Shown here: piece after piece, positions 41,636 through 50,000 of the stretch
How the letters are laid out: each line of letters begins with the position of its first letter
How positions within the stretch are numbered: the first letter of the stretch is position 1
Assembly (NCBI GenBank): GCA_030431715.1
Contig: JAUIIO010000003.1
Coordinates: forward strand, 62,001-126,000
Length of the DNA: 64,000 nucleotides
Source: a bacterium
GTDB taxonomy: Bacteria > Bdellovibrionota_C > UBA2361 > RFPC01
Reading direction: 5' to 3'
The notes under the pieces: model-generated
The model's input: only the letters and a program-made list of their open reading frames with translations
Told to the model about the DNA's origin: nothing
The model's database searches: none
Program-made: the position numbers and the translations under genes

Positions 41636-41800
41636 GTCATTGCGAGGAGCTGAGAGCATTCGCTCGAACGACGAAGCAAGCCCCCAGCTAACAGGCGTAT
41701 TTGAATATTTCCATCTTCTTACACTGACCATAAGAGCGGTTCTCGCAGACCGAACGACAGCTTGTCAGCCATAGCTTTAAGCGAAGGCTGGAAGCAATCT
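41636..41800. repeat. Bipartite intergenic repeat, copy 3
   Basis: Same left and right modules as copies 1 and 2, ending GGCTGGAAGCAATCTC. The internal stem of the left module reads GAGC-ATTC-GCTC here instead of GACC-GCA-GGTC, so both arms changed together. The copy fills most of the 320-base gap (41540-41859) between the divergent desaturase and lipoprotein genes. I see no other feature in that gap. Confidence 0.9.
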
Positions 41801-41859
41801 CCCGGCCTCACCCCCAATTCCCATTTGGCCAAACCCCCAAAACGTAGTACTCTCCCCCC

Positions 41860-42429
41860 ATGAGAAATCCAATCCACCTCCCTTTCACTCTTTTCATATT
41901 ATGTATTCTCGCAGTTGGATGTAGTAGCAAAAGCCCAACTCCTGAAGAGGCAGGACTCGTCGCAGATCCAGCTATTGAAGAGGCACTCTTAAGAGCTGCG
42001 CCAGACTACAATGCAGCTCTTGTAGGTGATACGAAGATACCAGCGAAGTATATCTATCGCCGAATTGATCTTGATAAAGATGGTCAGGATGAAGTCGTTG
42101 TATATTTACTAGGGCCATTCTTTTGTGGAACCGGTGGCTGCAACCTTGTAATCCTAAAAGCAACCGACGGCGTCTACAAAGTTATGGCTAACCTCCCAAC
42201 GACTCAGCTGCCACTCATCGCTTCACCAGATCCATATCTTTCATGGATAGATCTCTATACTCGCAAATCAGGAGGCGGCGCCGCCTCACGCTTTGTAAAG
42301 TATTCCTATGAAAGAGGTGCGTACCGTCAGAAAGGTGTTGTGCCTTCAGCCGGCACTGTTCACGGCCATGTGGTGCTACCAGATGGAGTGACTTACGCGG
42401 AAGGGCTATTACTTAAACCTGCTCTCTAA
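41860..42429 (+). CDS. Lipoprotein of unknown function
   Basis: 189 residues. The signal peptide ends in a lipobox-like ILAVGC with the acylated Cys at position 21. The mature protein contains IYRRIDLDKDGQDEVVVYLL, resembling the calcium-loop strand of FG-GAP-type repeats, and a two-cysteine stretch FFCGTGGCNLVILKA. It resembles short lipoproteins that carry one EF-like/VCBS-like loop. No enzyme motif is visible. It is transcribed away from the desaturase and stands alone. Confidence 0.7.
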   Translation: MRNPIHLPFTLFILCILAVGCSSKSPTPEEAGLVADPAIEEALLRAAPDYNAALVGDTKIPAKYIYRRIDLDKDGQDEVVVYLLGPFFCGTGGCNLVILKATDGVYKVMANLPTTQLPLIASPDPYLSWIDLYTRKSGGGAASRFVKYSYERGAYRQKGVVPSAGTVHGHVVLPDGVTYAEGLLLKPAL

Positions 42430-42746
42430 TATTTATATAACAGTAATTAGACGCTTTTCCCCCGGACTCTTTAGTGTGCAGGTTGAGCAAAAGCACTTAC
42501 TTACTACTTGTTCTACGTAATTATTAATATCCTCATAAACTCTAATGGGATATTAAAAAAACTACTGTATTTTCTATGAATTGACACATTTCTGCTGCTA
42601 TGCAGCGAACTCTATTAATATGAGCTTTGTGTGAAAACAGCACCGTCCCCTTTTTCTTTCGTTCATATAGTTTGATTTTCAATGCCATTTTCACTACCCT
42701 CCTCGGTGGTTTGTTCGAGATATAGTTCTATTAAAAAGTAAATACT
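42430..42746. other. AT-rich intergenic region before the surface-protein operon
   Basis: 317 bases without a supported gene. A -35-like TTGACA occurs near 42582 but no well-spaced -10 box follows. GCTGC-TAT-GCAGC near 42593 forms a small stem. The region probably holds the promoter for the polyglutamine-protein/RHS operon; I cannot place it. Confidence 0.45.
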
Positions 42747-44042
42747 ATGAGACTGGGTGTTTGTTCGTTGTCGCGTGTCAGTCGTACACATCAGCGTTGG
42801 CTGATGTTCTGTTTTTGTCTGGTACTCTTTCCACTAAGTATCTTTGCTCAGCAGCAGAGCCAATATCAAAGGCCTCAAACCAGCCAACAACAAGGTCGAC
42901 AGCAGCAGCAACAACAGCAGCAACAGCAACAAGGCGTGTATGTAAATACGAGCCTTAATGCCGCACAGATTCAAGACCTTTGTGAAGTTAATGCGGATTT
43001 TAAAGAGAACTGCCGAGAAGTGACGCAGTTAGATAAGTGCTCTAGACAATTCTCTGAGCTTTGCTGCACGTGTGAGGATGAGTGGAGTGAGGAGTTTGAA
43101 TACTGCAAATTTCAGCTCGCCCTTTTCCCTCGAATCGATCCTGAACCACTACCGTCTCCTTCCGCTCCTCCAGTAGTAATTGAACCAGACCCAGAACCAG
43201 TTCCATTTGTACCAGATGTAGATCCAGACGCGATTGATTGTGTTGTTCAGGTAAGTAATGTTGGTGGTAGCTGTTCAGGAGGATATTCAACCGCAGTGAT
43301 CGATGCCAGCGGATCTTCCTCTGGAAGAAAAGGAGATTTCCTCTACAGATATAAATACAATTGTTCAGATGGCTATGAAGCATACTCTCCACAATTTCTT
43401 GATGCCTCAGGTAAGCCGATTGAAGAAGCTGAAACTACAGGCGTTGCGTATCTGCAGGTGCGTGAGCCACTTAAGCCTGCAGAGCTTTCTTGTTTCTTAG
43501 AAGTACAAGTTGAGCTTCAAAACAGTAAGCGACCTGCTGTGAGACGATGTCAGTCAGGGGTGTTGTTTAATGATTGCTCGCTTGGTTGTGAGTCTGACTA
43601 TCTGCTTGATTCTCAGTTCGTTTTAGATGGCTATGCACTTGAGCAAAAGCGTCTCGTGCAGCAAGCCGGTAGACTGCTGAAACGTTCCGGTGGCCCTAAG
43701 AAGAGAGTCCGGAAGCTTCGAAAACAGTCTCAAGCCCTTTATGCGCAGAACTGGACAGTTGTGTGGTCACTACCTGATATAGCGAAGACATGTACAAGTG
43801 CTGAGGAGTGTGTCGCAGTGAGCAATGTCGAAACACTTTCAACGTATCAGGCTGGCGCAACGCAGCTTTTTGCTCTGACCCGAAAAACGGCGAAGCGAGC
43901 TAGAAAGCTCTTTAAGAAGAAGAAACTTAAACGACGAGCTGGTGTACTGATAAGAAAAGCACGCCTCTTAAATGCACAGGCACAGGTTGAGCTCAGCATC
44001 GTGCCGGAACAGGTTAGTAGTTGTACAGGAGGGAATGCGTAA
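42747..44042 (+). CDS. Exported Cys-rich protein with polyglutamine tract, paired with the RHS protein
   Basis: 431 residues. A long signal peptide (about 1-35, ending SIFA) is followed by a Gln-rich region with eleven uninterrupted glutamines. A Cys-containing segment comes next (CEVNADFKENCREVTQLDKC, CCTCEDEW), then a proline/acidic linker (EPDPEPVPFVPDVDPDAIDC). A middle domain with paired cysteines and a basic helical C-terminal part (KRARKLFKKKKLKRRAG) complete it. No family recognised. The stop overlaps the RHS gene start (TAATG), so the two are probably translated together. It may be a secretion or surface partner of the RHS protein; this is inference from context. Confidence 0.75.
   Translation: MRLGVCSLSRVSRTHQRWLMFCFCLVLFPLSIFAQQQSQYQRPQTSQQQGRQQQQQQQQQQQGVYVNTSLNAAQIQDLCEVNADFKENCREVTQLDKCSRQFSELCCTCEDEWSEEFEYCKFQLALFPRIDPEPLPSPSAPPVVIEPDPEPVPFVPDVDPDAIDCVVQVSNVGGSCSGGYSTAVIDASGSSSGRKGDFLYRYKYNCSDGYEAYSPQFLDASGKPIEEAETTGVAYLQVREPLKPAELSCFLEVQVELQNSKRPAVRRCQSGVLFNDCSLGCESDYLLDSQFVLDGYALEQKRLVQQAGRLLKRSGGPKKRVRKLRKQSQALYAQNWTVVWSLPDIAKTCTSAEECVAVSNVETLSTYQAGATQLFALTRKTAKRARKLFKKKKLKRRAGVLIRKARLLNAQAQVELSIVPEQVSSCTGGNA
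42900..42932 (+). repeat. CAG/CAA trinucleotide tract (polyglutamine)
   Basis: Eleven consecutive glutamine codons, a mixture of CAG and CAA, in the N-terminal part of the exported protein. The mixed codons reduce but do not exclude slippage. Further glutamines lie just upstream. Confidence 0.9.
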
Positions 44043-47000
44043 TGAAAAAGATTATTAGACTAGCGATTCTCTTCCTTCTCTCCACGCTAGTGGTGAGTCC
44101 TCTACATGCGCAGCTAGAGGGAACTGGTATTGTTGTAACTGATCCCGGCATTAACAGAATCAACTGGGCGGCAGCAGAGCGTGGAAGTGTTATTACAGAT
44201 ATCCCTAAAGCCAGCTCCGGGAGCTCGGCAGCGTCTGTATTAGTTGATGGTGTGCGGCAAGGCGGATCGGTTTACGTAGGGTTGTCTGAATCGGTGGATA
44301 TGGTTATCGATTTTGGAGATACGCATATTGTAGATACTGTTCAGCTCAACTTCTTTGAGTCCAATAATAACCATTTTCGTTATCAAATTCTTGGCTCCGT
44401 GAATGGTACTGATTATGAGATGCTAATAGATAAATCTACAGGGGAGCATTTTGGAAAGCAGGTTGATACTTTTGAGCCAGCTTCTCTCAGATATATTAAG
44501 ATTCTTCCCGTATCATCATCACGTAGTGATAACCTCATTTTCCTACAAGACGAAATCCTTGTGCTCGGAAGCGTCGTTGTCACGCCCACCGAGCCACAAA
44601 CACTTGTAATCGACTCTGTTGAAGATGGCGGCGGAGGGAACGAAGATGGACAGATGCTCACCCTCCACTCCGGGATCTATCATGTGGAGTTTAATGCGGG
44701 TGCGGCGTCTCCGTGGACAGATGATAGCTCAAATAGCGGTAAGACTTGGGATACACGTCTTGAGGTATATGTAAAAGGCACAAATAAAACTTATGAATTT
44801 GGCTTTATTCACAACTTCCTGAGTCGTTTCGCGACACCGACGGAAGCTGAAGATGCGAGTCGAGATCATTCTTTTATGATTCATGTCCCTTTTGAGACTT
44901 CTGCATACTTTAAATACCCGGTATCCAACCCGGCCAATGCCCGAGGCTCGCAGACTTATAAGCTCACTCAAGTTTCAGGGCCTAACGAGTCACGTCTTGT
45001 CCAGGTTCGAGATGCTATATTACGAAGTATCATTTGGCAGGAAAAGGAGGTCGCAAGTTGGCAGTCGTGGCTTACTACAGGCAATAGAAATTGTTTTGGC
45101 TGTCATGTTCAGACGCAAACTTCAGTTGGGATAAACGAGACTAAGGCCAGACTGACTGATCTTCCCTACAACAAACGACTGGAAGAAGAATTTGTAGAGG
45201 CATACCCACGTTGGCAGAATAGCTCTGGGTGGGTCTCTCCATTTCATAACGGGAGTTATAAAGTTACACAAACCTCACTCTGGGCGTGGGCAGTCTCAAC
45301 CTTTCGAGGAGAGAATTTTGACACACTCTTACCGAGCCTTGTGAAGGCCGTTGATTACTTGCGCGGGACGCAGCAAGGTAATGGTGGGTGGAACGCAGAT
45401 CATAACTCAGCAGATTCTGCAAAAATCTATTCAGATGGTACGCCAAGCGCGACGCACACCACTGGTAATATTCAAGCATTAATGAAGGTCGTCTCTGAGC
45501 TTCGTGATGACACAATCGTTCCTTTCACCTCTGCCACTATTGCTGGTGGCCAGATCGAGCTGGAGAGTAACGAAGGAAATATTCATGAGATTGAGGTCGA
45601 TGCGGTCGAAGAAGTTACTGCTGTAAGACTAACCATTACTGATTCGTTTGATACGGCAGCTGGTGGATTTGTGCTCAACGAATTTGAAGCATTTAACCTC
45701 GTTGCCAAGCACGTTGTATCTTCTTCTGATTCAAGTACGTCTGATCCATCAGCTCTTGTAGATGAATCTCATGATGGCGAGAGTTCTGATATTAATAATG
45801 GTTGGGGGAACGGTTCTGAGGATGTCCGTAATACTAATGCTTCTGCTATCTGGGTTTTTCAAGAGCCAGTTCGTATTGATCGTATTGTACTGAGTCAAAT
45901 TTTCCCTGATAAGCAGCTTAAAGATTACACTCTGGAATATACCACAGGAGTCATGCCAACTCTGAGTTCGAGCTTTACCGAGTTTTCTATTACCGGAGCT
46001 GGTACAGCTTCTGAAGCTGCCGTAGCTCCATATATAGACTCTGTCAGAAACGCTGCTACGCTCTATACTTCAGATAGCTGGAACTACGCGCGAAATGTTC
46101 GTACCGCTGCACAGACTATCATTGGTTTATATGTAGCACTTCCAGTGCTTGATGGAGAACTCGCAGAGGCTGCGCTAAGTCGCATAGTTGAAGTGCAGGA
46201 GTTATTGCGTGACGCACAACTGCCCGCTGGAGGATGGAGTACTTCTACCGGGGGCACGGGAAGTCCTCTCGCTTATCAGTCAGCGCAGGCGATGTACGCA
46301 CTACTGCTTGTCGCTGATGAAGATCTGGATGAGGATCTCCTGCGAGGTGTAGATTATCTCATCAATACGCAGCGTGTAGATGGCTCATGGACATTCCCCG
46401 GACTTAGTAGGCGGCTAGCGTCTACTACGTGGGTTGAGATTGCTCTCCCGCTTATTTTCGAGAAGCTTAATGAGCAGTTCTCAAGAGATACGATTACTGA
46501 TGTGCAAGCTACTGGGCTTCTTAATGCCGTTGAAGTTTCATGGTCTCCAGTTGAAGGTGCCACCGGTTACAACATATACAGGCGTAGTGTGGATGGATCG
46601 TTTCAGCTTATCGCTGAGAATCACCAGAGTGATATAGCGTCGTTTTTGGATTCAGACGTGCAGGTTGAAACCACGTATATATACATGGTTCGCTGGTTAA
46701 ACGGCGCAGGGTCAGAGTCTGCTGATTCAAACGAAGACAGTGGTACTCCTTCTGGTCTGGTGTGTGGTGGTGATGCCCCCCCTGATATTGTTTCAGACCC
46801 TGTGGTAGAGGGGCTTGTAGGGCACAGCTATAGGTACCAAGTTGAAGCGACCGATCGTGATGAAGGGGATGTTCTTACCTACTCACTTCCAGCAGCCCCT
46901 GAAGGGATGGATATTGATTCTACAACGGGTCTAATCACATGGACCCCTGCCTCTGATCAATTAGGATCTCACTTTGTAAGAGTCTGGGTGACTGATAAGA

Positions 47001-50000
47001 TTGGTCGCTATGCAACGCAGGCTTACCGTGTTACCGCTGCTCGGGTCTTTGTGAATGAGGCACCAGAGTTTAAGTCACAGCCAGTAAAACAAGCGGTCGC
47101 TGGTTATCAGTATGTGTATAAAGCTAAAGCTGTTGATCCGAATATCGGGGATGTTCTTACTTATGAAAAAGTAAGCGGACCCGGCGGTATGGTCATTAAC
47201 GATACCACCGGTCGTGTTCGTTGGACACCTTCGAGCGCAGATGTTGGACCCGGGCATGCAGTAAGCCTCGCTGTGACTGATGCTAATAATCTTAGCGATA
47301 GTCAGACTTACGAAATTGAAGTTGTCGCAAACCAGAAGCCAACGATTAGTTCTTCCCCAATAACACAGGGCATACGTGGGCTGAGCTATTTTTATCAGGT
47401 AGAGGCAACTGATCCAGAGGGAGGTCAGCTCCTCTACGCTCTAACCGGGGCGCCTGATGGAATGCGCATACACCGTGCTACAGGCAGAATTACATGGAGC
47501 CCAGATTTAAATACTATAGGGGATTTCCCGGTAACTGTAGTTGTTACCGACGAAGGTGGGCTTACTGATACTCAGAGCTATGTCTTAAATGTGCCTGATA
47601 ATACGCCTCCACTTTTCCAATCAGAGCCGCTTACAGCTGGTGCCGTTGGATACTCGTATAGCTACGATTCTGATGCGACAGATGTTGAAACTCCGGACTT
47701 ACGCTATGAGTTAACTTCCGGTCCATCCGGAATGAAGATTGATGTCGATTCTGGTCTAGTTACTTGGCAACCTTCTGCTGCGGGCACATTTTCGGTAGTA
47801 CTTTCTGTATTTGATGGAGAAGGTCTCAAAGATGAGCAAGCCTACGATGTCGCTGTCACGACTACAGGGAGTAATCTACCAAACATGAATGATGGGCAGC
47901 CTGGAGGAACATTCCCTCCAGGTGCTCCTGATGGAAATGTGCTTTCGCCTGCTCCTTTCTCCGTTATAAAGGAGACTACGCCAGTACAAATTTCAGTTTC
48001 TGATCCTGACCTTGCCGACGGAGTTGAAGTCGAGTGGTCTGTTGAGTTGCGAAGAGAAGGTGATAGTGAAGGCATCACCCTTGGATCAGGCACAGGACCT
48101 GAGGTCAATACTACTGCAGGTACTATTGAGCCCTCTACTCTTGCAGATGATATGTACCGTATTTATCTGCACTTAACCTATGGCTCCACAACGTATAGCA
48201 AGTGGTTCCCATATGAGATTAAGACAAGAGTGAAGCTAGGAGTATATCAAACCTCAGTAACAGATCTTGAAATCCCTCTGGCAGGGATGCCAATTAGCAT
48301 TATCCGAGACTACACTAGCGCCGACACGAAGAAGTATCAGTTTGGTCATGGTTGGAGACTCAGGTATCCGGGACGTGTCGTGGATAGTGCCTCAGAGTCG
48401 CCATTGAGTGCTTACTCCGCAGGCACAAGAGTATTTGTAACGCTCCCTGATGGACAGCGAGTGGGCTTCACCTTTGAGCCATACGCACAGTCATTCCTCT
48501 TCTCATTCCTCCAAACCCCATACTTTCGCCCTGATCCCGGCGTATTCGCCACCTTAGAAGTAGACCAAGAATCAGTAACCCCCTCAGGCGGTTCGTATTA
48601 CCACTTCCTAGGCGGAGCGTATAACCCGAGCAAGTTCTATCTCACAACACGCGACCGCATCCGCTATACAATAGTTGAAGGGAAGGGAATAACTGAGATT
48701 CGCGACGCGAATTTTAACTCTCTGACATTTACGGATAACGCGATAACGCACTCATCTGGAGAAGCTATCCAGGTGCAGCGTGATGGAAACGGTAATATTA
48801 CTAAGCTATCTGCGCCGGGAGGCGCCGTAATGAACTATTTCTATAATGGAAATGGTGATTTAACTTCATTTAAGGATCTTGCAGGAGGTACTTGGAAGTA
48901 TACTTATGATGCTTCTCATCGTCTCAAAACCCTGATTGATCCATCGGGCAACCAGATTATTGAGAATTTCTACACTTCCGAAGGACAGCTTTATCGTCAA
49001 TTGGACGCTAATGGAGAAGAGATTAAGATTTCTATTCCTTCTGGTGAGAATGTGGAGATCGTAACCGATCAAAATGGAAACTCCTCACGTCGAGAATATG
49101 ATTCAGTAGGAAATCTGATAAAGACTATTGATGCCGAAGGTGGAGTACATAGCTATGCGTATGACGATAATTATAATCTGATTTCTCAAATCGATCCGAA
49201 TGGAAATAGCTATGCGTGGTCTTATGATAGTAAGGGGAATCTTAGTAAGGAAGTCGATTCACTTGGGCGAGAAACAGTTGTAGAAAGTTTTAACAATCTC
49301 TCACAGCCTACTCGTATTCGCTATGACGACGGATCCGTCTATACGAGACAGTATGATGCGAGAGGTAACCTTCTGTCCGCGTCAGATGCTAACGGGAGAT
49401 CCACCACTGCAACATATGATACAGCAGGTAGGTTGCTTACATTGACAGATCCGGGTGGCGCTACCTCGACGCTAGAATATAATTCACTCGGGCAAGTATA
49501 TAAAACGCTCAATGAAAAAGGACATGAGAAAATTATTTCCTATAACGATCGTGGAAGAGTATCGAAGGTAGAAACTACAAGAACTGACAACAATGGTGTT
49601 GAGCATCGTGTCGCATACTCCTACCAGTACGATGCGCAGGGTAGGCCTATCGCTGTAACCGATCCGAATGGATACACGGCCTATGTAGAGTGGACTGCTC
49701 TTAATAAGCCTGCAAAGTTTACGGATAAGCGAGGTTATGTATTCACGTATGATTACGACAAACTAGGTAACCTTACTCAAATAAATTACCCAGATGGTGC
49801 TTTAGAAAAGATTGAATATGATAGCACATATAACAGGAACTTTAGAAAAGATCGTGAAGGGAATGAGGTTCGCTTTGAGTTTGATAAGAGACGGCGTAAA
49901 ACCAAGACAATTTTTCCTGACGGCTCTAGCGAGCAATATGAATATGACTCAAATGGAAATATGACTAAACGTATTGATGGAGAAGGGCATGAAACCCTCT

